DNA of 64,000 bases from NCBI RefSeq assembly GCF_016653635.2, contig NZ_CP067420.1, positions 3,383,501 to 3,447,500 on the forward strand, given 5' to 3'. Source of the DNA: Skermanella sp. TT6. Lineage in GTDB: Bacteria > Pseudomonadota > Alphaproteobacteria > Azospirillales > Azospirillaceae. Every line of letters starts with the position of its first letter. Within the stretch, counting starts at the first letter, position 1. The translations under genes and the position numbers were made by a program. Below are positions 34,270-43,282 of the stretch, one piece after another. Below the pieces are notes generated by a model. That model did no database searches. It saw only the letters and a program-made list of their open reading frames with translations, and was not told the DNA's origin.

Positions 34270-36372
34270 ATGGACGGACGCCGCAGAATGGCCCTCCTGT
34301 TCGCGTCGGTCGGTGCGGTCGCCGCCGTCCTGATGATCCTGCTGCCGGCAACGCTCGCCGACGGCGACGGGGCCGGCAATCCGCTGGCGACCCAGGCCCT
34401 CGGCGGGGCCGCGGTCGCCGTGGCCGCCGTGTTCGCCCTGTGGCGGATCGTCGACGGAAGCATCCTGCGGTCCCTGGTGGCGCTGGCCGGGGAGGCCCGC
34501 GTGGTCGGCCACGGCACCGTGGCGGCCCGGGTCCCGCCGGAGCGGTACGCGGCACTTTCCCCCCTGCCCCAGGCGATCAACGAGCTGGGCGAGAAGCTGG
34601 CCGCCGCCCGCTCCGACATCGACGAGGCGGTCGCCTCCTCCACCGCCGTCGTTCAGGAACAGAAGAGCCGGCTGTCCACCCTGCTGCGCGACCTGCACGA
34701 GGGCGTCCTGGTCTGCAACCAGCAGCACCAGATCCTTCTCTACAACCAGGCGGCGCTGACGCTGCTCCATCTGACCGCCGACCTGGGGCTCGGCCGCAAC
34801 CTGCTCCAGGTGGTGACCCGGGCGCCGGTCCTCCACACGCTGGAGCGGCTGACCCTGCGCGTAAAGGACGGGCGTCACCATACCCACGCGATGGGCGTCA
34901 CGGCCGAGTTCGTCGCCGCCACCACCGACGGGCGCTACCTGCTCCAGGGACGCATGAGCCTGATCCTCCAGGAGGAGGACGTCATAACCGGCTATGTGGT
35001 CACCTTCGACGACGTCACGGCCGAACTGGCGGCGCTCGGCAAGCGCGACGCGGTGCTCCGGGCCGCGACGGAAGGGTTCCGGCCGCCGGTCGCCAACCTG
35101 CTGGCCGCGGCCGAGACCCTGTCCGACAACCCCGACCTGGACCGCGATTCGCGCAGGGCCTTCGAGCAGGTGATCCTGGAGGAATGCGCGGCCCTGTCCG
35201 GCCGCCTGGAGAGCGTCACCGCCGATTACCGCAGCATCATCACCGGCGCCTGGCCGATGAGCGACATCCACTCCGGCAACCTGATCAACCTGGTCATCGC
35301 CCGGGTCGCCGCCGCCGGCGGACCGGCCATCACCTTGACCGGCCTGCCGCAGTGGCTGCACGGCGACAGCTACAGCCTCGTCGTGCTGCTGGACCATCTG
35401 GTGGGGCGGCTGGGCGAAGTCACAGGCGCCCGGAACTTCGACCTGTCGGCGGAAACCGGGGGCTCGTGGGTCTTCGTCGACATCTCGTGGAGCGGCACGC
35501 CGGTCGCCTCCTCCGTCGTGGACGGCTGGATGGAGCAGGCCCTGCCCGACGCCCTGGGCGGCCTGACCGTCACCGACGTCCTGCAGCATCACCGGAGCGA
35601 GTTGTGGTGCGACGCGCCCCGGCCGGGACAGGCGCGCATGCGGGTGCCGCTGCCGCCGACGGAGCAGCTCCACGGCCATGCCGACCGGGCGCCGCCCTCC
35701 GCCCGGCCGGAATTCTTCGACTTCTCCCTGCTGCACCAGCCGATCGCCACGGCCGAACTGGGCCGGACGCCGCTCGACAAGCTTACCTTCGTCGTTTTCG
35801 ATACCGAAACGACCGGCCTGCGCCCGTCGGACGGCGACGAGATCATCCAGATCGCCGGGGTCCGGATCGTCAACGGGCGCATCCTGACCGGCGAGACCTT
35901 CAGCCAGCTGGTCGATCCCGGCCGGTCGATCCCGCCGGAGACGATCCAGTTCCACGGCGTCACCGACGACATGGTGCGCGGCAAGCCGAAGGCCTCGGTC
36001 GTGCTGCCGCAGTTCCACCTGTTCGTGTCGGGCGCCGTGCTGGTCGCGCACAACGCCGCCTTCGACCTCAAGTTCCTCAAGATGAAGGAGAAGGTCAGCG
36101 GAGTTCGGTTCGACCATCCGGTGCTCGACACCATGCTGCTGTCGCGCCAGCTCCAGGGGCCGGACGCCGACCATACGCTGGACGGGATCGCCAGGCGGCT
36201 GGGCATCCAGGTGGTCGACCGCCACACCGCGCTGGGCGACAGCCTGCTGACCGCGGCGATCTTCCTGCGGTTCGTCGACATGCTGCGGGAGCAGAACGTC
36301 ATCACGCTGGATGACGCGATCCGCAGCGCCAACATGCTGGTCGAACTGCATGCCCGGGAGCGGGCGTTTTGA
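34270..36372 (+). CDS. Membrane sensor module (degenerate histidine kinase) fused to DEDDh 3'-5' exonuclease
   Basis: A 700-residue fusion. Two membrane helices (about 7-29 and 43-62) lead to a HAMP-like stretch, a PAS-like sensor domain (about 135-255) and a DHp/HATPase-like region in which the HELRTP box is replaced by EGFRPPV, so the phosphate-accepting histidine is lost. The C-terminal third is a DnaQ/PolC-type exonuclease with all five active residues: Asp511, Glu513, Asp599 (HNAAFD), His652 and Asp657. The sensor part probably controls or locates the nuclease. It overlaps the next small gene by four bases. Exonuclease genes are known near CrbS-type kinases, but the natural role is unclear. 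Confidence 0.88.
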   Translation: MDGRRRMALLFASVGAVAAVLMILLPATLADGDGAGNPLATQALGGAAVAVAAVFALWRIVDGSILRSLVALAGEARVVGHGTVAARVPPERYAALSPLPQAINELGEKLAAARSDIDEAVASSTAVVQEQKSRLSTLLRDLHEGVLVCNQQHQILLYNQAALTLLHLTADLGLGRNLLQVVTRAPVLHTLERLTLRVKDGRHHTHAMGVTAEFVAATTDGRYLLQGRMSLILQEEDVITGYVVTFDDVTAELAALGKRDAVLRAATEGFRPPVANLLAAAETLSDNPDLDRDSRRAFEQVILEECAALSGRLESVTADYRSIITGAWPMSDIHSGNLINLVIARVAAAGGPAITLTGLPQWLHGDSYSLVVLLDHLVGRLGEVTGARNFDLSAETGGSWVFVDISWSGTPVASSVVDGWMEQALPDALGGLTVTDVLQHHRSELWCDAPRPGQARMRVPLPPTEQLHGHADRAPPSARPEFFDFSLLHQPIATAELGRTPLDKLTFVVFDTETTGLRPSDGDEIIQIAGVRIVNGRILTGETFSQLVDPGRSIPPETIQFHGVTDDMVRGKPKASVVLPQFHLFVSGAVLVAHNAAFDLKFLKMKEKVSGVRFDHPVLDTMLLSRQLQGPDADHTLDGIARRLGIQVVDRHTALGDSLLTAAIFLRFVDMLREQNVITLDDAIRSANMLVELHARERAF

Positions 36373-36617
36373 CCGCCCGGCGCGACAGGGCGCCGCCTGG
36401 GGGATCTCCGGGATCTCCCTCGCGTGAACGCCTCGTCGCGCTGTTCCTGCTGGCCCTGGTGCTGTTCAACCCGCCGCTTCTGAAGGCTTTCGGCGCTCCG
36501 GGCACCCTGTTCGGGTGGCCGGCTCTGCTGGTCTACATCTTCGGCGCCTGGGCCGCGGTGATCATCCTGCTCGGCTTGGCGATGGAGCGCCGGCAGCGCG
36601 CCGAGGACGACCGGTGA
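36369..36617 (+). CDS. Small two-helix membrane protein
   Basis: An 82-residue protein with a basic start and two hydrophobic helices (about 22-42 and 50-70), ending in a charged RRQRAEDDR tail. It starts with TTG overlapping the fusion gene's stop (TTGA), and its own stop overlaps the ATG of the SLC5-STAC kinase (TGATG). Translational coupling on both sides suggests a subunit or chaperone of the transporter-kinase. It resembles small partner proteins of SLC5 transporters in role and position, but I see no recognisable family motif. Confidence 0.75.
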   Translation: MTARRDRAPPGGSPGSPSRERLVALFLLALVLFNPPLLKAFGAPGTLFGWPALLVYIFGAWAAVIILLGLAMERRQRAEDDR

Positions 36618-39397
36618 TGCCGGCCTGGGCAATCGCCGTCGCCTCCTTCTCCTACCTGTTCCTGCTGTTCGCCATCGCCTGGGCGGCCGACCGCCGGGCC
36701 GACCGGGGCCGCAGCGTCATCGCGACCCCCTATGTGTATGCCCTGTCCCTCGGCGTCTTCTGCACCACCTGGACCTTCTACGGCAGCGTCGGGCGGGCGG
36801 CGACGCTCGGCATCGGGTTCCTGCCGGTCTATCTCGGGCCGACGCTGGTCATGGTGCTGGGATATCTCCTGGTCGCCAAGATCCTGCGGATCGCGCGAAA
36901 GCAGCGCAGCACCTCGATCGCCGACTTCATCGCGTCCCGCTACGGCAAGAGCCATCTGCTCGGCGGGCTGGTCGCCGCCGTCGCGATCGTCGGGATCACG
37001 CCCTACATAGCCCTCCAGCTCAAGGCGGTGTCGGTCAGCTTCGACGTGCTGGCCGGAACCGATCCGTCGGGATTCGGGACGGGGCCGCAGGCGGCGCTGC
37101 TCGCGGACAAGGCGTTCTACGTGGCCCTGCTGATGGCCGCCTTCGCCATCGTGTTCGGCACCCGCAGCATCGACGCGACAGAGCACCACCAGGGCATGGT
37201 GGCGGCGGTGGCGTTCGAGAGCGTGGTCAAGCTGCTCTCCTTCCTGGCGGTCGGCATCATGGTCGTGTGGGGCCTGCATGACGGCTTCGCCGACCTGTTC
37301 GACCGGGCCGCCGCCGACCCCAGGACCGCCCGCCTGCTGACCGTGGATCCGGCCCTGGCGGACGGCAGCTGGATCACGGTCACGCTGCTCTCCATGGCGG
37401 CGATCATCTGCCTGCCGCGGCAGTTCCAGGTCACGGTGGTGGAGAACATGCGGGAGTCGCACCTGCGCCGCGCGGTCTGGCTGTTCCCGCTCTACCTGCT
37501 GCTGATCAACCTGTTCGTGCTGCCGGTAGCGGTCGCCGGCCTGATGCTGTTCCCCGGCGGCACGGTCGATCCCGACATGTTCGTCCTGGCCGTGCCGCTG
37601 TCGGAAGGCTGGCGCGCCCTGGCCCTGTTCGCCTTCCTGGGCGGCCTGTCGGCGGCCACCGGCATGATCATCGTCGAGACGGTGGCGCTGAGCACCATGG
37701 TGTCCAACGACCTCGTCATCCCGGCGCTGCTCAACCTGCGCCTCCTGAAGCTTGACCGCCATCCGGACCTGACGCGCCTGCTGCTGGCGATCCGGCGGGT
37801 CGCCATCCTGACGATCCTGCTGCTGGGATACGCCTATTTCCGGTTCGCCGGCAGCGCCTACGCGCTGGGGGCCATCGGGCTGATCTCCTTCACCGCCGTC
37901 GCCCAGTTCGCCCCGGCGCTGATCGGCGGCATCTTCTGGAGCCGGGCTACCCGCCGCGGCGCCATCGCCGGGCTGATCGCCGGCATCGCCGCCTGGACCT
38001 ACACGCTGCTGCTGCCCTCCTTCGCGCGGTCGGGCTGGCTGGACCCTGGCTTCCTGACCGATGGCCCCGCCGGCATCGCCCTGCTGCGACCCTACGCGCT
38101 GCTCGGCCTGGAGGGGCTGGACCCCCTGTCGCACGCGCTGTTCTGGAGCATGCTGGCCAACCTGGGGCTCTATGTCGGCGTGTCGCTGTTCGACCGGCCC
38201 AGCGTCGGGGAACGGGTCCAGGCCCACGCCTTCGTCGACGTGTTCCGCCAGACCGACCGCTCGATCGAGGGCGGCACCTGGAGGGGCAGCACCACGATCG
38301 GCGACCTGATCGCCCTGGTCGGGCGGTTCCTCGGGCCGCAACGCGCCGAGCAGGCCTTCGCCGGCTTCGCCCGGGGCCGCAACATCGACCTGCGCCGCGA
38401 CCGGCAGGCGACCGCCGAACTGGTCCGGTTCGGGGAGCGGCTGATGGCCGGCGCGGTCGGCGCGGCGTCCGCCCGCGTGGCCCTGGCCTCCGCGGTCAAG
38501 GGCGGCGAAGTCACCATGGCCGAGTTGCTGCGCATGCTGGACGAGACCAGCCAAGTGCTGGAATACAGCCGGCAGCTCGAGCAGAAGTCGGCCGAGCTGG
38601 AACGCACCTCCGCGGCGCTCCGGGCCGCCAACGAGAAGCTGCTGGAGTTGGACCGGCTCAAGGACGACTTCCTGTCCACCGTCACGCACGAGCTGCGGAC
38701 GCCGCTGACCTCCGTCCGCGCCTTCGCCGAGATCCTGCACGATAATCCCGACATCGACCGCGACCAGTCGCGGGAGTTCCTGGGCGTGATCATCCGGGAG
38801 AGCGAACGGCTGACCCGGCTGATCAACCAGGTGCTCGACATGGCCAAGATCGAGGCCGGCGAGATCGACTGGACGATCGGCCCGGTCGATCTGGCCGCGA
38901 TCATGCGCGACACGGCGGCCACCACCGCCCAGGTGTTCAAGGACAAGGACGTGGTGCTGGAGCAGCGCATTCCGGCCGACGTGCCGCCGGTCCGGGGAGA
39001 CCACGACCGCCTGACGCAAGTCGCCATGAACCTGCTGTCCAACGCCGCCAAGTTCACCCCGTCCGGAACCGGCCGGGTCGTGGTCAGCGTCGAGCCGGCC
39101 GCGGAGGGGGTGCGCGTCTCCGTCGCCGACAACGGGCCGGGGATCGCGCCCGGCGACGCGGGGATCGTCTTCGACAAGTTCCGTCAGGTCGGCAACACCA
39201 TGACCGACAAGCCGCAGGGCACCGGCCTGGGCCTTGCCATCTGCAAACGCATCGTCGAACATCTGGGGGGTCGCATCTGGTTGGAAACCGCGCCGGGCGA
39301 AGGTGCAACCTTCACCTTCCTTATCCCTTACCAGAGCGCTTCATCAACCACTTCTCCCCCGGGCGCCGAGACGGTGGCGACCGCAGCCGACGATTGA
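36617..39397 (+). CDS. SLC5-STAC-histidine kinase (CrbS/CbrA-like)
   Basis: A 926-residue sensor. Residues 1 to about 520 form a sodium:solute symporter domain with around 13 helices, followed by a STAC domain (about 555-640, TIGDLIALVGRFLGPQRAEQAF), a coiled coil, and a kinase core: His691 in THELRTPL, N-box NLLSNAAKFT, and G-boxes ADNGPGIAPG and GTGLGLAICK. Proteins of this type sense acetate, histidine or other small solutes and switch carbon use. The cognate output is not encoded nearby except the receiver-only regulator upstream. The transport domain seems complete. Confidence 0.92.
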   Translation: MPAWAIAVASFSYLFLLFAIAWAADRRADRGRSVIATPYVYALSLGVFCTTWTFYGSVGRAATLGIGFLPVYLGPTLVMVLGYLLVAKILRIARKQRSTSIADFIASRYGKSHLLGGLVAAVAIVGITPYIALQLKAVSVSFDVLAGTDPSGFGTGPQAALLADKAFYVALLMAAFAIVFGTRSIDATEHHQGMVAAVAFESVVKLLSFLAVGIMVVWGLHDGFADLFDRAAADPRTARLLTVDPALADGSWITVTLLSMAAIICLPRQFQVTVVENMRESHLRRAVWLFPLYLLLINLFVLPVAVAGLMLFPGGTVDPDMFVLAVPLSEGWRALALFAFLGGLSAATGMIIVETVALSTMVSNDLVIPALLNLRLLKLDRHPDLTRLLLAIRRVAILTILLLGYAYFRFAGSAYALGAIGLISFTAVAQFAPALIGGIFWSRATRRGAIAGLIAGIAAWTYTLLLPSFARSGWLDPGFLTDGPAGIALLRPYALLGLEGLDPLSHALFWSMLANLGLYVGVSLFDRPSVGERVQAHAFVDVFRQTDRSIEGGTWRGSTTIGDLIALVGRFLGPQRAEQAFAGFARGRNIDLRRDRQATAELVRFGERLMAGAVGAASARVALASAVKGGEVTMAELLRMLDETSQVLEYSRQLEQKSAELERTSAALRAANEKLLELDRLKDDFLSTVTHELRTPLTSVRAFAEILHDNPDIDRDQSREFLGVIIRESERLTRLINQVLDMAKIEAGEIDWTIGPVDLAAIMRDTAATTAQVFKDKDVVLEQRIPADVPPVRGDHDRLTQVAMNLLSNAAKFTPSGTGRVVVSVEPAAEGVRVSVADNGPGIAPGDAGIVFDKFRQVGNTMTDKPQGTGLGLAICKRIVEHLGGRIWLETAPGEGATFTFLIPYQSASSTTSPPGAETVATAADD

Positions 39398-39407
39398 CGG
39401 AAAAGGC

Positions 39408-40157
39408 GTGTCCATAATTCTCATCGGGTTTCTTGCCAGCCTCGCCGCCGGGTCCGCCACCGGCCTCGGGGCCGTGCCCCTGCTGTTCCTGCGCAAGGTC
39501 TCCAGCCGGCTCCAGAACGGGCTCCTGGGGTTCGCCGCCGGCGTGATGCTGGCGGCTTCGTTCTTCTCGCTGATCCTGCCGGCACTGGAGACCGGGGCTG
39601 GCCCGGCCGTGGTCGGCGCCGGGATCCTGCTCGGCGCCACCTGCCTCTGGGCGCTCGACCTGCTCACCCCGCACGAGCACTTCGTCAAGGGCCGCCAGGG
39701 GCCGGAGACCGATGCCTTCCGGCGCATCTGGCTGTTCGTGATCGCCATCACCCTGCACAACATCCCCGAGGGGCTGGCCGTCGGCGTCGGGTTCGGCACC
39801 GGCAGCACCGCGACCGGTTTTCCCCTCGCGTTCGGGATCGGCCTGCAGAACATGCCGGAAGGGCTGGCGGTGGCCGTGGCGCTCCACAGCATCGGCTACC
39901 AGCGGGGCAAGGCCGTCGCCATCGCCCTGGCGACCGGGCTCGTCGAGCCGCTGGGCGCCCTCGTGGGACTTCTCGCCGTCTCCCTGGCCGCTCCCCTGCT
40001 GCCCTGGGGCCTCGCCTTCGCGGCCGGCGCCATGATCTTCGTCGTCAGCAACGAGATCATCCCGGAAACCCACCGGGCCGGGCTGGAGAAGGCGGCGAGC
40101 GTCGGCCTGATGCTGGGCTTCGTCATCATGCTGTACCTGGACGTCTCCCTCGGGTGA
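39408..40157 (+). CDS. ZIP-family metal transporter
   Basis: A 249-residue membrane protein with about eight helices. It has the ZIP motif HNIPEGLAVGVGFG in helix IV and QNMPEGLAVAVALHS in helix V, the metal-binding pair for zinc, iron or manganese. It starts with GTG at 39408, ten bases after the stop of the SLC5-STAC kinase, so it is probably co-transcribed. It belongs to the GufA-like branch. The link to the sensor operon is not explained by known systems. Confidence 0.9.
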   Translation: MSIILIGFLASLAAGSATGLGAVPLLFLRKVSSRLQNGLLGFAAGVMLAASFFSLILPALETGAGPAVVGAGILLGATCLWALDLLTPHEHFVKGRQGPETDAFRRIWLFVIAITLHNIPEGLAVGVGFGTGSTATGFPLAFGIGLQNMPEGLAVAVALHSIGYQRGKAVAIALATGLVEPLGALVGLLAVSLAAPLLPWGLAFAAGAMIFVVSNEIIPETHRAGLEKAASVGLMLGFVIMLYLDVSLG

Positions 40158-40180
40158 TCATCGGCCCCCTGTCCTGTTAG

Positions 40181-40213
40181 CCATGGTGAACCCCCAAAGG
40201 AGGATCACCATGG
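40181..40213 (+). promoter_or_regulatory. Start-codon hairpin with ribosome site in the loop
   Basis: CCATGGTGA (40181-40189) and TCACCATGG (40205-40213) are perfect complements with a 15-base loop. The right arm contains the ATG of the small gene at 40210, and the loop carries its AAAGGAGG ribosome site. The RNA would bury the start codon while exposing the ribosome site, a form suited to control of translation. It could also be chance in a short leader. Confidence 0.5.
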
Positions 40214-40371
40214 CCGACGAGCGCCGACCGAACGAGACCGCGACCAGCCCCAAGAGCCCCCGCATCCCGCGCCCGCCGTCCAAGGAGGAAGTGGACCAGA
40301 TCAGCGAGGCCCAATCCATGATCACCGACGACTGGACCGGCGAAGGCGGCGAAAAGCCCGCGGACCGGTGA
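40210..40371 (+). CDS. Small hypothetical protein (53 residues)
   Basis: I do not recognise this protein. It is hydrophilic and probably disordered at the start (basic, proline-rich), with a C-terminal acidic half. AAAGGAGG sits six bases before the ATG at 40210. Another in-frame ATG at 40183 lies within the hairpin's left arm. It is 52 bases after the ZIP gene and 48 before the DapA-family gene, on the same strand. Function unknown. Confidence 0.6.
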   Translation: MADERRPNETATSPKSPRIPRPPSKEEVDQISEAQSMITDDWTGEGGEKPADR

Positions 40372-40419
40372 TAAGCTGGACGCCGGTTCGCCGATCCGCA
40401 GGCGCAGGGAGGAAAAGGA

Positions 40420-41346
40420 ATGGGCGAAAAGCTGAATGAACGGGCGAACGGCGTGTACATCATCGCCGCCACCCCGTTCGAGGACGACGGCAGGCTGGAC
40501 CTTGCCAGCACCGACCGGATGGTGGACTTCTACCTGGAGTGCGGCGTCGACGGCATGACGATCCTCGGCATCATGGGCGAGGCGCCGAAGCTGACCCCGG
40601 ACGAGCAGCAGGGCTTCATGCGGCGCGTATTCGACCGGATCGCCGGCCGGATCCCGGTGATCGTGGGAGTCAGCAATCCGGGCACCAACAACCTCGCGGC
40701 GTTCGCCCACTCCGCCATGGATGCCGGCGCAGCCGGAGTCATGATCGCTCCCATGTCCGGCCTGAAGACCGAGGAGCAGGTGGTCAACTATTTCGCGGAG
40801 ACCCTGCGCATCCTCGGCCCCGAGGTGCCGGTGGTGTTCCAGGACTATCCGCAGGTGACCCAGGTCCCCGTGTCGGTCGCGACCCTGCGGCGGATCTTCG
40901 ACGACCATCCCCAGATCGTGATGCTGAAGCACGAGGACGCGCCGGGACTGCGCAAGCTGGGCCAGATCCGCACCTGGCCCGACACCGGCGGGCGCCGCAT
41001 CAGCATCCTGGTCGGCAACGGCGGGCTGCACCTGCCCCAGGAGCTCAGGCGCGGTGCCGACGGCGCCATGACCGGCTTCGCCTATCCGGAGATGCTGGTC
41101 CAGGTCTGCCGGCGCTTCTTCGCGGGCGACGCCGACGGGGCGGAGGACCTGTTCGACACCTACCTGCCGATCGTCCGCCACGAGCAGCAGGCCGGCATCG
41201 GCCTCGCGATCCGCAAGGAGATCCTGCGCCGGCGCGGCGTCCTGGCCTCGGCCGCCGTCCGCGCGCCCGGTCCCAAGCTGAACGCCGACGATCACAAGGA
41301 GCTGGACAGCCTGATGGCGCGGCTGGAAGCCAAGCTGGGCGGCTGA
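40420..41346 (+). CDS. DapA-family (dihydrodipicolinate synthase-like) aldolase
   Basis: A TIM-barrel class I aldolase/dehydratase of 308 residues. Lys170 (VMLKHED) is in place to form the Schiff base, and Tyr143 (QDYP) is the usual proton relay. The GTTGE motif of true DapA, which binds the pyruvate carboxylate, reads GIMGE here, so the substrate is likely different from aspartate semialdehyde. An AGGAGG-like leader precedes the start. A strong terminator follows. No pathway partner is close. Confidence 0.88.
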   Translation: MGEKLNERANGVYIIAATPFEDDGRLDLASTDRMVDFYLECGVDGMTILGIMGEAPKLTPDEQQGFMRRVFDRIAGRIPVIVGVSNPGTNNLAAFAHSAMDAGAAGVMIAPMSGLKTEEQVVNYFAETLRILGPEVPVVFQDYPQVTQVPVSVATLRRIFDDHPQIVMLKHEDAPGLRKLGQIRTWPDTGGRRISILVGNGGLHLPQELRRGADGAMTGFAYPEMLVQVCRRFFAGDADGAEDLFDTYLPIVRHEQQAGIGLAIRKEILRRRGVLASAAVRAPGPKLNADDHKELDSLMARLEAKLGG

Positions 41347-41363
41347 CCGGGAAGCCGAATGAC

Positions 41364-41399
41364 AAGCGCCGGCGGGAGATCGCTCTCCCGCCGGCGCTT
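41364..41399. terminator. Bidirectional terminator between convergent genes
   Basis: A perfect 15-base stem (41364-41378 with 41385-41399) with loop ATCGCT, between the convergent ends of the DapA-family gene and the sigma-factor gene. The plus strand continues CTTTCGTCT. The stem works in both directions, so it probably ends both transcripts. Confidence 0.75.
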
Positions 41400-41427
41400 T
41401 CGTCTGCCCGAAATCCCGGGACCGGCC

Positions 41428-43032
41428 TCAGCCTTCCAGGAAGGTCTTCAGCACGCGGGCGTGCTTGGCCCGGCCGAGCCGCTGCAGCGCCTTCGCCTCG
41501 ACCTGGCGGATGCGCTCGCGGGTGACGTTGTAGTCGCGGCCGATGTCCTCCAGCGTCTCCTCGGTTCCGGCAAGGCCGAAGCGGCGGCGGATGATGTCGG
41601 CTTCGCGCGGGGTGAGGTCGTCCAGGATCTCCGACAGCTTCTCGCGCAGCGAACCGGCGGCGATCGCGTCGAACGCGCCGGTGGTGGCGCTGTCCTCCAG
41701 GAAATCGCCCAGCCGGGCGCCGTCGTCGTCATCGCCGACCGGAGCGTCCAGGCTGACCGCGTCGGCCGCCATGCGAAGCAGCTCGGCGACCTTCTCGACC
41801 GGCATCGCCAGCGCGGTCGCGATGTCCTCGTTGGTCGGCTCGATGCCCCGGCGCAGGCGGAGCTGGACCGCGCAGCGACGGATCTTGGTCAGCGCCTCGC
41901 AGGCATGGGCCGGCATGCGGATCGTGCGGCCCTGGTCGGCCAGCGCACGGGTCATCGACTGCCGGATCCACCAGGTGGCATAGGTCGAGAACTTGTAGCC
42001 GCGCCGCCAATCGAACTTCTCGATCGCGGTCATCAGGCCGATGTTGCCCTCCTGGACCAGGTCCAGGAACGGCAGGCCGCGGTTCAGGTGCTTGCGGGCC
42101 AGGGCCGCGACCAACCGGAGGTTGGCCTTGGCGAAGGACTCCTTGGTGCGGATCTGGTCGTTCTGCGACCGCTGCAGACGGGCGGACAGCTCGCGGAACT
42201 GGCCAATCGGCAGCCCGACGGTCTGGCCGATCTCGGCCAGCTCGGCGAACAGGGCGTCGACCTCCTGGCCCTTGCGGTCGGCCAGCTTCGCCCAGGCACC
42301 GCCCTTGGCAGCCCGCTTCGCCAGCCAGTCCTGCTCGTCCTCGGAGCCGAGATAGGCTTCCAGGAACACCTCGCGCTTGACGCCCGCGGCCATCACGACG
42401 CGCGCCAGGCGGCCGTCGATGCCGACGATGCGCCGGTTGACGTCGCGCATGGCGTTGATCAGCTCGGTCCGCAGGTCGATGGACAGCGGCAGCTCGCGGA
42501 TCAGCGCGGCGGCAGCCGCGGCGTCGGTCCGTTGGACCGCCTCGATCCGCTCCAGCGCCTCGACCACCGACGCGGCCAGTTCGGCAGCGGACAGGGCCGG
42601 AACCGCCACGGCCTCCGCTACTTCCGAATCCGCGTCGGCGACCTCGGCGAGGTCGTCGTCCAGAGCCGCATCCTCGCTCTCGGCCTCGGCCCCCATGCGG
42701 GCGAAGCGCTCCAGGTCCACGACGGTGCCGACGTTGACGGAACCGTCGCGCAGGCCCTGGAGGCTCTGCATGAGGCGGGTGCACGTGAAGGGGCTCGCCG
42801 CGATCACGTCGTCGATCGCGGAGCGGGCGGCCTCCATGCGCTGGGCGAGCGTAACCTCCTGCTCACGCGTCAGCAGCGGGTGCTGCGCCACGTCACGCAG
42901 GTACAGCCGGACCGGGTCGGTCGAATGCTCGGCGAAGGCGATGTTGCCGCGGGCCCCCGCGGTTTCGTTGCGCACCGCAGTGGCGCGATCGGCGTCGGCG
43001 ACAGGTTGCGCCGTGATTTCAAGGGCGGTCAT
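41428..43032 (-). CDS. Primary-like sigma-70 factor (RpoD paralogue)
   Basis: A 534-residue sigma factor. Region 1.2 is near residues 38-70 ([21 protein letters not shown]), region 2 begins near 300 ([21 protein letters not shown]) and region 4 ends the protein ([18 protein letters not shown]). There is no region 1.1, and the nonconserved region between 1.2 and 2 is large. The -10-recognition helix is close to that of RpoD, so promoters may be shared. Expected roles are stationary-phase or stress transcription, but no anti-sigma gene is adjacent. It may have its own promoter in 43033-43282, where a TTGACA lies (43228-43223, minus). Confidence 0.9.
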   Translation of the reverse strand: MTALEITAQPVADADRATAVRNETAGARGNIAFAEHSTDPVRLYLRDVAQHPLLTREQEVTLAQRMEAARSAIDDVIAASPFTCTRLMQSLQGLRDGSVNVGTVVDLERFARMGAEAESEDAALDDDLAEVADADSEVAEAVAVPALSAAELAASVVEALERIEAVQRTDAAAAAALIRELPLSIDLRTELINAMRDVNRRIVGIDGRLARVVMAAGVKREVFLEAYLGSEDEQDWLAKRAAKGGAWAKLADRKGQEVDALFAELAEIGQTVGLPIGQFRELSARLQRSQNDQIRTKESFAKANLRLVAALARKHLNRGLPFLDLVQEGNIGLMTAIEKFDWRRGYKFSTYATWWIRQSMTRALADQGRTIRMPAHACEALTKIRRCAVQLRLRRGIEPTNEDIATALAMPVEKVAELLRMAADAVSLDAPVGDDDDGARLGDFLEDSATTGAFDAIAAGSLREKLSEILDDLTPREADIIRRRFGLAGTEETLEDIGRDYNVTRERIRQVEAKALQRLGRAKHARVLKTFLEG

Positions 43033-43282
43033 AACGATTGTCCTCGGATTTCCAACTCAGTCCCGCCGACCCCTGCCGAGGCGGAGGAATAGAAATTCAC
43101 TCGGTTCGGAAACCATTGTCACGGCACCGCCTTCGTCTCGCGGCACCGCTCACGTTACCAAAATCTGACACAGCTATTTCCGATCGGTGAACGGCCGGCC
43201 ATTTCGGTCTTTACGGGCAGTTTGTCAAGGGCTAAACCGCGAATTCCAGACAACACAGTACAGGCCGTTTTGTCGCGCCCCT

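Noticed and set aside
36369-36617. YjcH/DUF485 partner protein of ActP
   Set aside because: Position and two helices fit the idea, but the family motif is absent, so I left it as an unknown membrane protein.
36533-39262. 909-codon open frame on the minus strand
   Set aside because: It is opposite the SLC5-STAC kinase gene and consists of glutamine/glycine/arginine-rich sequence typical of GC-rich shadows. No motif.
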